A DNA stretch of 64,000 bases. It comes from an uncultured Bacteroidales bacterium (GTDB lineage Bacteria; Bacteroidota; Bacteroidia; Bacteroidales; UBA932). Positions within the stretch are counted from its first letter, which is position 1, and each line of letters opens with the position of its first letter. The translations under genes and the position numbers were made by a program. Positions 46,506 to 54,051 of the stretch are shown piece after piece. The notes under the pieces were generated by a model. It had not been told where the DNA came from and made no database searches. It saw nothing but the letters and a program-made list of their open reading frames with translations. Location: NCBI GenBank assembly GCA_900319405.1, contig ONOH01000002.1, positions 1 to 64,000 on the forward strand, in the 5' to 3' direction.

Positions 46506-47537
46506 TCAAATTAAGTCGATTTTTCGAATGGCATTGCGAAGGTTTTGACGGGCCGTGACGGGAATCAGGGCTTCATGGAGAGGAAGGCTCCGTGGCGAAA
46601 CTTCAATGAGCCAGTCAAAGCCGGCGGCCTCCAGGGCGGGCACATCATCCAGGCGGCCCGAGAGCAGGGCCACGGGGATGCCGCTCGCACGCTGAAGGAC
46701 ACCCAGCGGTGCCTTCCCTTGCAGGGTTTGACGGTCTGATCTGCCTTCACCGGTGATGACGAGTGAGGCTCCTTCAAGGACCTGGTCAAAGCGACACAGA
46801 TCCAATATGTACTGGACGCCTGAATACACGGTGGGTCGGGCATAGGCCATGAAGGCGGCACCCAGTCCGCCTGCTGCACCAGCACCTGGCCGGTCTTTTA
46901 CTTCCACGCCTGTTTCCTCCTGAATTTTGGAAGTCCATTGCAGCATATCAGATTCCAGGATTTCTACATCGGCCGGTGTGGCTCCTTTTTGCGGGCCGAA
47001 CAGGTAAATGGCACCATTGGGGCCTGTCAAAGGGACCTGCACGTCACAAAGCAGTTCTACGTGGGAGTCCCGCAACAGTTCCTGCACGCCGGGGATAGAC
47101 AGCATGCCACGCCCGCCGTCACATGTGACCGTTCCACCCAGGCCTACGATAAAACGGCGACATCCCTTTTTGTATGCGGCAAGGACAATCTCGCCCACAC
47201 CGCGGGTATCGGTCTTGAAAGGGTTGCGCTCATGGGGTTCTACCAGATGGATACCGCAGACCTGCGCCACCTCAATGAGGGCAGTGTTTCCCCATACGCC
47301 ATATCCAGCCCGGATCGGTCGGCCCAAAGGATCATGAACCGTTGTCTGTTCGATGGTAGCACTAAGCGCGGTAGCAAGCACTTCCAGCGTGCCTTCACCA
47401 CCATCGGCAAGGGGTATGGGTATCACCTGTGCAGCAGGGAAACGCGCCTGTACGGCATCCGTGAGCACATGCGCCACCTCGCGAGAGGTCAGGCACTCTT
47501 TAAACGAATCGGGTGCGACAATAATCTTCTTCATCAT
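46506..47537 (-). CDS. Glycerate kinase (GlxK/GarK family)
   Basis: 343 residues beginning MMKKIIVAPDSFKECLT, the family N terminus. Other conserved parts are PLADGGEGTLEVL, the FIVGLGGTVTCDGGRGML segment and GAAGGLGAAFMAY. It phosphorylates D-glycerate. The frame is open for 34 more codons upstream, but those are encoded by REP-like copy B and are not family sequence. No promoter is seen, since the repeat fills the upstream region, so transcription may come from hypD upstream. Its link with the hydroxyproline genes is positional only. Confidence 0.9.
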   Translation of the reverse strand: MMKKIIVAPDSFKECLTSREVAHVLTDAVQARFPAAQVIPIPLADGGEGTLEVLATALSATIEQTTVHDPLGRPIRAGYGVWGNTALIEVAQVCGIHLVEPHERNPFKTDTRGVGEIVLAAYKKGCRRFIVGLGGTVTCDGGRGMLSIPGVQELLRDSHVELLCDVQVPLTGPNGAIYLFGPQKGATPADVEILESDMLQWTSKIQEETGVEVKDRPGAGAAGGLGAAFMAYARPTVYSGVQYILDLCRFDQVLEGASLVITGEGRSDRQTLQGKAPLGVLQRASGIPVALLSGRLDDVPALEAAGFDWLIEVSPRSLPLHEALIPVTARQNLRNAIRKIDLI

Positions 47538-47547
47538 AGGCCACCGC

Positions 47548-47640
47548 GCCAGCATTTTGGGCCGATTTTGCCGATTCTCTGGCTCAGCCAAACCACGAAG
47601 CCAGCGTTTAGGACTGATCTTGCAGGACAGCTGGCTCACC
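47548..47640. repeat. REP-like repeat copy B, between hypD and glycerate kinase
   Basis: Second copy of the 93-nt repeat found at 45363-45455. It contains GCCAGC, CTGGCT, GCCAGC and GCTGGCT in alternating orientation; AGCCAGC and GCTGGCT in its second half form a 7-bp stem. It starts 10 nt upstream of the glycerate kinase ATG and reaches to within 24 nt of the hypD stop. Confidence 0.75.
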
Positions 47641-47663
47641 TAAAACACAGGCCTGGGCAATTC

Positions 47664-50066
47664 CTACACTTCCTCGTTCTCTGTACGGGCAATAATCTCG
47701 TTCTGGAGCTGGGCGGTCATGTCATTGAAGTAGTCCGAGTAACCGGCCACCCGCACCAGGAGATCCCGGAAATCGTCCGGATTTTCCTGGGCCTTCCTAA
47801 GGGTCTCCGTATCCACGATGTTGAACTGGATGTGATGTCCGCCCAGGCGGAAATATTCTCGAATTAGCTGGCCTATTTTTTCCAAATCCTGCTGACGACG
47901 AAGAAGGGCCGGAATAAAACGGACATTCAGGAGCGTACCTCCGCTCTTGGTCTGGTCCAGCCTGCCCAGCGAACGAATCACGCAAGTAGGGCCTTTCACA
48001 TCCGAACCATGGGCAGGTGAGGTGCCGTCGGAGATGGCGAAATGCGCGAAGCGGCCGTTCACGGAAGCTCCGCACATCTGGCCGAAATAGTTGTGGCAGG
48101 TGGTGGAAAGCATATTCAGTTGTGTCTTTCCTCCGCGTGTGTTGGGACGACCCTCAATGGCGTCCACCAGATCGTCGTACACGCGCACGGCGATGTCATC
48201 GGCATAGGCTTCGTCATTTCCAAAGAAAGGTGTATGGTTGCGGATATACAGGCGCATAGGCTCCTGACCCTTCCAGTCGGCGGCCACGGCATCCAGCATT
48301 TGCTGCATGGTGTAACGGCCTTCCTCGAAGACGTGTTTCTTAAGCGTGGTGAAGCAGTCGGTAATGGTGCCCAGGCCCGTGCACTGGATGTAGGTGGTGT
48401 TATAGCGCGCACCGCCGCTGTAATAATCCTTTCCCTTGGCGATGCAGTCGTCGATATACAGGGAAAGGAAGGTAGCGGGAGCGTATAGCGAGAACATCCG
48501 CTCGATGTAGTTATTCACCGCCAGCTTCAAGTCCACGAAATACACCATCTGCTTGTGCCAGGCCCCGTAAAGCTCTTCGAAGGTCTTGAATTGACGCGGA
48601 TCTCCGGTTTCCAGGCCGATCTTTTTCCCCGTAAGGGGATCCACACCGTTATTGAGGGTGATTTCCAGAATCTTGGGGGTATTGAGGTATCCGGTCAGCA
48701 GGTAGGCTTCCTTTCCGAAGGCGCCCACTTCGATGCAGCCGGAGCAACCGCCTTCACGGGCATCTTCCAGCGTTTTCCCCTGGCGCACCAGCTCCTTCAC
48801 ATAGGTATCCGGATTGAACACGGAAGGATAGCCGTGCCCCTGGCGGATGACCTTGATACCTTCAATGAGGAACTCGTCCGGGGTGTTTTCAGCAATATGG
48901 ATGGACAGGCCGGGCTGCAACTCGTGCAGTTCCTCCTGGATTTCCAGAATCATATACGAGAGGTCGTTCACTCCGGAATTGCCGTCACGGTCCACACCGC
49001 CGATATTGATGTTTGTAAAGTCATTGTACGTGCCGCTTTCCCGGGCGGTAATACCCACCTTGGGTGGCGCGGGCTGGTTGTTGAACTTGATCCACAGACA
49101 GCTCAGAAGCTCCTTGGCCTTTTCGTAGGTGAGGCTTCCGTCCTCCAGGCCCTTCCTGTAGAAGGGATACAGGTGCTGGTCGATATGGCCGGGGTTCATC
49201 GAATCCCAACCGTTGAGTTCGGTTACCGTTCCAAGATGCACGAACCAGTACATCTGAATGGCCTCCCACAGGTCCCGCGGCGCATGGGCGGGCACCCAGT
49301 GGCAGACGGAAGCAACCTTCTCCAGTTCGGCCTTGCGAACGGGGTCCGTGCACTTGGCAGCCATTTCCTCCGCCAGGGCGGCGTGGCGCTCGGCAAAGAG
49401 GATGGCGGCATCGCAACTGATGGCCATAGCATTGAGCTCCTGCTGTTTATCTGTGGCTTCGGGGTCATAGATGAAGTCCAGGGTATCCAGCGCCTTCTGG
49501 ATACGAGCCTTCACATCCAGCAGTCCTTCGCGATACAGCTTACCGTCCATGGCCGTATGGCCGGCGGCGCGCTGTTCCATAAACTCGGTGAATACGCCGG
49601 CATGATAGGCCTCTTCCCACTCCTTGGAGACGTGATTGAAAATGCGCTCCCGCTGGGTCTTCCCCTTCCAATAGGGGATAACCTCGCGCTCGTACGTGTC
49701 GATGTCTTCCTGCGTAATGTTATACTGCTGCAGCTCCCGGCTGTCCAGCACATGGAGGTCTTCCACGCTGTGGCAGGTGAGTTCCGGAAAGGTGGGAACC
49801 GCCTTGGGCTTGGGGCCGCGTTCGCCCACGATGAGTTCGTCCTGGCCTATGTAGATGGTCTTCTTCTTACAGATCTCGTAGAAATTCCGGGCGCGCAGCT
49901 CCGCAATGGGATACTTCCCGTAATTCTCTTTGTAAAAGGCCGTCTCGATGAGCGCACGCTCAATGGTGAGGGTGGCAGGCGTCTCCAGACTTTCCCTGCG
50001 AAGACGCTTGATCCTTTCATTCATTCCCCCGTCGTTTTCGGGGTGCTTGATGGTAAACTGTCTCAT
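47664..50066 (-). CDS. hypD: Glycyl radical enzyme, trans-4-hydroxy-L-proline dehydratase (HypD)
   Basis: 800 residues. The glycyl radical loop is RVAGYSDYF with Gly775, and the thiyl cysteine is in GCIEVG (Cys444, with Glu446). From memory of C. difficile HypD, the substrate-pocket residues F152, H160, D278, S334, C434, E436, Y450, T645 and G765 all have an identical counterpart here at a constant offset of +10: F162, H170, D288, S344, C444, E446, Y460, T655, G775. HypD removes water from trans-4-hydroxy-L-proline to give pyrroline-5-carboxylate. The start overlaps the M24 stop by ATGA; a later ATG (50024, MNERIKRLRRES) aligns better with HypD. No radical-SAM activase is in the window. It is oxygen-sensitive by nature. 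Confidence 0.87.
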   Translation of the reverse strand: MRQFTIKHPENDGGMNERIKRLRRESLETPATLTIERALIETAFYKENYGKYPIAELRARNFYEICKKKTIYIGQDELIVGERGPKPKAVPTFPELTCHSVEDLHVLDSRELQQYNITQEDIDTYEREVIPYWKGKTQRERIFNHVSKEWEEAYHAGVFTEFMEQRAAGHTAMDGKLYREGLLDVKARIQKALDTLDFIYDPEATDKQQELNAMAISCDAAILFAERHAALAEEMAAKCTDPVRKAELEKVASVCHWVPAHAPRDLWEAIQMYWFVHLGTVTELNGWDSMNPGHIDQHLYPFYRKGLEDGSLTYEKAKELLSCLWIKFNNQPAPPKVGITARESGTYNDFTNINIGGVDRDGNSGVNDLSYMILEIQEELHELQPGLSIHIAENTPDEFLIEGIKVIRQGHGYPSVFNPDTYVKELVRQGKTLEDAREGGCSGCIEVGAFGKEAYLLTGYLNTPKILEITLNNGVDPLTGKKIGLETGDPRQFKTFEELYGAWHKQMVYFVDLKLAVNNYIERMFSLYAPATFLSLYIDDCIAKGKDYYSGGARYNTTYIQCTGLGTITDCFTTLKKHVFEEGRYTMQQMLDAVAADWKGQEPMRLYIRNHTPFFGNDEAYADDIAVRVYDDLVDAIEGRPNTRGGKTQLNMLSTTCHNYFGQMCGASVNGRFAHFAISDGTSPAHGSDVKGPTCVIRSLGRLDQTKSGGTLLNVRFIPALLRRQQDLEKIGQLIREYFRLGGHHIQFNIVDTETLRKAQENPDDFRDLLVRVAGYSDYFNDMTAQLQNEIIARTENEEV

Positions 50067-51445
50067 AACTGATGCTTGGCATTATACACTTCTTCCAGGG
50101 TCATAGGCTTTTTCAGGGAGCCCAGGACGCGGCAGCCGGTTTCGGTAATCAAATAGTCCAGCTCGTTTCGGAGGCCTCCGAAACCCTTCCAAGCCTCGAA
50201 CTTATCGTAGTTGATGTATTCCTTGAATTTCCCTTCCGCCTTCCAATAATCTATGAGTTCCGGCATAAAATAAATGCCGGGCTCTACGGTGAACACAAAG
50301 CCGGGCTCCAGTTCCCGCGCCAGCCGCAAGGACTTGAAACCAAATTGTTTACTCTTGACCATCCCGTCTGCATACCCCACATACTGCTCGCCAAGGTTCT
50401 CCATGTCGTGGACATCCAGGCCCATCATGTGGCCGGTGCCGCAGGGGAAAACCAGGGCATAGGCACCGCTTTCGGCGATGTCCCGGGGATCGCCCTTCAT
50501 CAGGCCCAGGTCCACCATGCCTTCGGCAATGGCCTCTGCAGCAGCCAGGTGGGCATTCCGGTAAGGATTACCGGGCTTGAGCTGGCCCACGGCCGCATAG
50601 AAACTGCGAAGACAGATGTTGTAGATGAGTTCCTGCCGCTCGGTGAACCGTTCGTTCACCGGCATGGAGGAAGAAAGGTCTCCCGCATAATGGAGCGGAT
50701 TTTCCGCTCCGGCATCCAGAAGGAACATATCTCCAGCCTTGAGCGTATGTACAAATCCATGATTGTGAAGCACTTGACCCGCCGTAGTGGCAATGGTGGG
50801 GAAAGCTAGGCCGCAGCCGGGACGGCAGGTGGCTTCCTGCAGTACGGCGGCGGCAATCTCCGCCTCATGCACGCCCGGACGGGCCATGCGGTAGGCAATG
50901 AGGTGCATCCGGGTCGATATATCCACCGCCTCTTCGATGGCGGCAATCTCTTCCGGCTGCTTGTGGTTGCGCATGTCCACCACGGCCTTGATGAATTCTA
51001 CATCAGCCCGGGCCTCCTGCTCCGTAGGGCCGATGCCCAGAAGCTCCTGCAGCCACACCCGGTGGTCTCCGCGGTACGGGGGCAGAAATCTGACCTGGCG
51101 GCCTGCCAGATAGCCCTTCAGGGCGCTTAGGGGCAGGGTACTCTCCACACCCACCAGCGCCGCATTGTCCTGCAGGGTGGGCATGGTACCCGTCCACACA
51201 ATATCGTCGATGGTGAGTTCGTTGCCGAAAATAATCTCCTCTCCCGAATCCAGGTCCATGACGGCGGCGAGACCGGCGTAGTCCAGGCCCCAGAAATAAA
51301 GGAAGCTGCTGTCCTGCCGGAAGGCGTATTCGTTGCCGGCATAGTTCATGCCTACGAGTTCGTTCCCCAGGAACAGAAGGACACCGCCGCCCAGTTTCTC
51401 ACGAAGCCGGGCGCGGCGGGTAATATAGGTGCTTTTTTCGAACAT
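50063..51445 (-). CDS. M24 metallopeptidase, Xaa-Pro aminopeptidase type
   Basis: 460 residues from the ATG at 51445 (MFEKSTYITRRARLREKL). The N-terminal creatinase/aminopeptidase-P-like domain contains FLYFWGLDYAGL. The M24 pita-bread domain has dinuclear metal ligands Asp244 (LLDAGAE), Asp256 (AGDLSSS), His339 (GTGHMMGLDVHD), Glu388 (TVEPGIYF) and Glu428 (RNELDYLIT). There is no signal peptide, so it acts in the cytoplasm. Such enzymes remove an N-terminal residue before proline, or split X-Pro dipeptides. Its 4-nt overlap with hypD suggests it supplies free proline or hydroxyproline to that enzyme. Confidence 0.9.
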   Translation of the reverse strand: MFEKSTYITRRARLREKLGGGVLLFLGNELVGMNYAGNEYAFRQDSSFLYFWGLDYAGLAAVMDLDSGEEIIFGNELTIDDIVWTGTMPTLQDNAALVGVESTLPLSALKGYLAGRQVRFLPPYRGDHRVWLQELLGIGPTEQEARADVEFIKAVVDMRNHKQPEEIAAIEEAVDISTRMHLIAYRMARPGVHEAEIAAAVLQEATCRPGCGLAFPTIATTAGQVLHNHGFVHTLKAGDMFLLDAGAENPLHYAGDLSSSMPVNERFTERQELIYNICLRSFYAAVGQLKPGNPYRNAHLAAAEAIAEGMVDLGLMKGDPRDIAESGAYALVFPCGTGHMMGLDVHDMENLGEQYVGYADGMVKSKQFGFKSLRLARELEPGFVFTVEPGIYFMPELIDYWKAEGKFKEYINYDKFEAWKGFGGLRNELDYLITETGCRVLGSLKKPMTLEEVYNAKHQL

Positions 51446-51477
51446 TAAAACCGTATGAAAAGAAACAGAACGACAGG

Positions 51478-52344
51478 TTAACGGGTACGGCTGTTGGCTT
51501 TGGTGCACTCGTTTACGAATTTGTGCTTTGAAATTTGCTGGTCGGTAGCGGGGAAATATTTGGCCAGGAGTTCGTACAGGCCGGGGTCACGCTCCTTGAG
51601 TTCTTCCCGGGTGTTCACGTAATTGTGCTTTCCGTCCGGATGGTCCATTTCTGCATTTACGTTGAACCAGTCCTGTACACCCTCTGCCCAATACTCGGCA
51701 ATGTCCGTGAGGCGATAGGTGTTCCACCAGAGGTCTTTCTCCTTGGCATTGGCCAGCAGGGCTTCCAGTTGTTCGTTGATGTCGGGATCTACCTGAACGA
51801 TACCCACCAGGTGAATGCTGTGGGCAAACTCATGGATGAGGATATCTTCTGCGTGGTACTTGTCTATCTGATAACCCAGGACGTTTTCCTCGGCGCAGGA
51901 GGTGAGGGGAAACTCCAGGTCTCCGCCCAGACCCCGGGCCCGGAGGTCCCAGTTGAGGGTGGTATCGGCAGCCAGATAGGCGTGCTCCGGCACGTCGGTG
52001 GTGCCTTCGTAACGGGCCATCATGGTAACGCGTGTCCCGGCTTTCCGAAGGGCGTTCATCACCTCTTCCGACAGCATGGAGGTCATGGCCCAGAGGGTAT
52101 TGTGTCCAGCTACCAGCGCACTGTCCGGGCAGCGCCAGGAACTGCAAAGCGGGATGCCGTTGACATCTACATATTTTTTATACCAGGGATCCAGGTGGAG
52201 GGAATCCGGAGGCGTAGTAATCACGCACTCCGGAACACCCAATGCTTCTACAAAGTCCACCTGCGTCACGGCCGCTTTTTGGGGGCCCTTGCAGCCCAGA
52301 ATCAGGGCTGCAAGCACCACAACGGGAAGGAACAAGCGTCTCAT
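51478..52344 (-). CDS. Lipoprotein with HExxH zinc-peptidase motif
   Basis: 288 residues with lipobox LILGC18. The motif HEFAHSIH (171-178) carries HExxH, and EYWAEGVQDWF (from 217) supplies a glutamate (Glu217 or Glu221) at the distance of a gluzincin third ligand. The rest is not a family I can name. It is exported and lipid-anchored, and is encoded 3 nt downstream of P5C dehydrogenase and 32 nt upstream of the M24 peptidase, so it probably helps trim peptides in the envelope. Loss of peptidase function in favour of a binding role cannot be excluded. Confidence 0.75.
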   Translation of the reverse strand: MRRLFLPVVVLAALILGCKGPQKAAVTQVDFVEALGVPECVITTPPDSLHLDPWYKKYVDVNGIPLCSSWRCPDSALVAGHNTLWAMTSMLSEEVMNALRKAGTRVTMMARYEGTTDVPEHAYLAADTTLNWDLRARGLGGDLEFPLTSCAEENVLGYQIDKYHAEDILIHEFAHSIHLVGIVQVDPDINEQLEALLANAKEKDLWWNTYRLTDIAEYWAEGVQDWFNVNAEMDHPDGKHNYVNTREELKERDPGLYELLAKYFPATDQQISKHKFVNECTKANSRTR

Positions 52345-52347
52345 AGG

Positions 52348-53973
52348 CTACTTCATATAGGTGTAACGATAGTCCGTCGGACTCACCAGGGTTTCCTTGA
52401 TCACTCTGGGGATGATCCAGCGGATAAGGTTGAACTCACCGCCGGCCTTGTCGTTGGTACCACTGGCGCGGGCGCCGCCGAAAGGCTGGTTGCCCACCAC
52501 GGCTCCGGTGGGTTTGTCGTTGATGTAGAAGTTGCCGGCCGCGTAGCGCAGGTCGTGGGCAATTTTCTCCACCGCCAGGCGGTCCTGGCCGAACACGGCG
52601 CCCGTGAGGCCGTACGGGGAGGTGCCGTCGCAAAGCTTGACAGCCTCTTCCAGCTTGTCATCGTCGTAAGGATAGACGGTGAGCACCGGGCCGAAGATTT
52701 CCTCTTCCATGCTCTTGAAATGAGGATTTGTGGTTTCGATGATGGTAGGTTCCACAAAGTAGCCCACGCTCTTGTCGCGCTTTCCGCCCATCACCACCTT
52801 GGCGTCGGCGGCGGCTTCGGCATAGGAAATATAATCGTTGATGTTGTCCCAGGAGGCTTCGTCGATGACGGCGTTGATGAAGTTGGCGTGGTCCATCACG
52901 TCTCCCATCTTCACCTCGGAAGCATACTGCTTCACGATACCCAGCACCTCGGGCCACAGGCTCTTGGGCACGTACATGCGGGAAGCGGCCGAACACTTCT
53001 GGCCCTGGAACTCGAAGGCTCCGCAGAAGGCGGCGGTGGCGACGGCCTTGGCATCGGCCGAAGGGTGTACAAAGATGAAGTCCTTGCCGCCGGTTTCTCC
53101 GACCAGGCGGGGGTAGCTCACATAATGACCCAGGTTCTCGCCGGCCTGGCGCCAGAGGTTGTTGAAGGTACCCGTGGAACCGGTGAAATGGATACCGGCA
53201 AACCACTTGGAAGAGGTAGCCACCTTGCCGATGAGGGCGCCGCTGCCCGGCAGGAAATTAATCACACCGTCCGGCAGACCGGCCTCCTTGTACAGTTGCA
53301 TGAGGTAATAGTTGCTGAGGGTGGCGGTGGTGGAAGGCTTCCACAGGGCCACGTTGCCCAGCAGGACCGGAGTCATGCACAGATTGGAGGCGATGGAGGT
53401 GAAGTTGAACGGAGTCACCGCCAGGATGAAACCCTCCAGGGGACGGAACTCCATGTGGTTGATGTTCATATAGCCGTCCTTGGGCTGCATCGCATAAATC
53501 TTGGAGGCATAGTGGACGTTGTAGCGGAAAAAGTCGATGGTCTCGCAGGCGCTGTCAATCTCGGCCTGGTAGATGTTCTTGCTCTGGCCCAGCATCGTGG
53601 CAGCGTTGAGGATGGGACGGTACTTGGTGGCCAGCAGTTCCGCCATTTTGAGGACGATGGCGGCGCGGGTGGTCCAGGGCGTCTCGCTCCAGATTTTATG
53701 GGCTTCCATAGCGGCATCGACAGCCATCTGGACTTCCTTTTCCCCTACTTTGTGGAAAGTGGCCAGCACGTGATTGTGGTCGTGCGGGCATACCACTTTG
53801 CCCGTATTTCCGGTGCGGATTTCCTTTCCGCCGATGATGATGGGGATATCCACCACCGTGTTGAATTGGCGTTTGAGCTCTGCGTCCAGGGCAATGCGCT
53901 CCGGAGAGCCTTCCAGATAAGCCTTCACCGGCTCATTGGCCGGCACCGGGAAATTGATGATTGCGTTGTTCAT
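52348..53973 (-). CDS. L-glutamate gamma-semialdehyde (1-pyrroline-5-carboxylate) dehydrogenase
   Basis: 541 residues, monofunctional P5CDH length, without the proline dehydrogenase part of PutA. It starts MNNAIINFPVPANEPVKAYLEGSPER, as family members do. ALDH active-site parts are TPFNF (Asn190), VGETGGKDF (Glu293) and FQGQKCSAA (nucleophile Cys327), with IFGPVLTVY. It oxidises the open form of P5C to glutamate with NAD+. P5C is the HypD product, and both genes are in one apparent operon. A promoter box and a 21-bp palindrome lie upstream. Confidence 0.93.
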   Translation of the reverse strand: MNNAIINFPVPANEPVKAYLEGSPERIALDAELKRQFNTVVDIPIIIGGKEIRTGNTGKVVCPHDHNHVLATFHKVGEKEVQMAVDAAMEAHKIWSETPWTTRAAIVLKMAELLATKYRPILNAATMLGQSKNIYQAEIDSACETIDFFRYNVHYASKIYAMQPKDGYMNINHMEFRPLEGFILAVTPFNFTSIASNLCMTPVLLGNVALWKPSTTATLSNYYLMQLYKEAGLPDGVINFLPGSGALIGKVATSSKWFAGIHFTGSTGTFNNLWRQAGENLGHYVSYPRLVGETGGKDFIFVHPSADAKAVATAAFCGAFEFQGQKCSAASRMYVPKSLWPEVLGIVKQYASEVKMGDVMDHANFINAVIDEASWDNINDYISYAEAAADAKVVMGGKRDKSVGYFVEPTIIETTNPHFKSMEEEIFGPVLTVYPYDDDKLEEAVKLCDGTSPYGLTGAVFGQDRLAVEKIAHDLRYAAGNFYINDKPTGAVVGNQPFGGARASGTNDKAGGEFNLIRWIIPRVIKETLVSPTDYRYTYMK

Positions 53974-53991
53974 AAATGTGTTATTAATGTG

Positions 53992-54012
53992 TTTAATATT
54001 TCCAATATTAAA
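53992..54012. promoter_or_regulatory. 21-bp palindrome upstream of P5C dehydrogenase (operator candidate)
   Basis: TTTAATATT (53992-54000) and AATATTAAA (54004-54012) are perfect reverse complements around TCC. It lies just downstream of the -7 box, at the expected transcription start, and 18 nt before the ATG. Confidence 0.6.
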
Positions 54013-54017
54013 GTCTT

Positions 54018-54025
54018 CAAATATA
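54018..54025 (-). promoter_or_regulatory. Putative -7 box of the P5CDH-peptidase-M24-hypD operon
   Basis: TATATTTG on the minus strand matches TAnnTTTG. No TTG is seen at the -33 position, so activation or weak basal activity is likely. Confidence 0.5.
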
Positions 54026-54051
54026 AGGATTATTTCCGAGAAAAAGAAAGC

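Noticed and set aside
47538..47639. 34-codon N-terminal extension of glycerate kinase
   Set aside because: It is encoded by REP-like copy B and has no similarity to the family; MMKKIIVAPDSF is the natural N terminus.
45363..47640. Insertion sequence or composite transposon bounded by the 93-nt repeats
   Set aside because: The repeats are direct and diverged, no target-site duplication is visible, and the enclosed transposase is of the domesticated RAYT type; REP-like elements explain it better.
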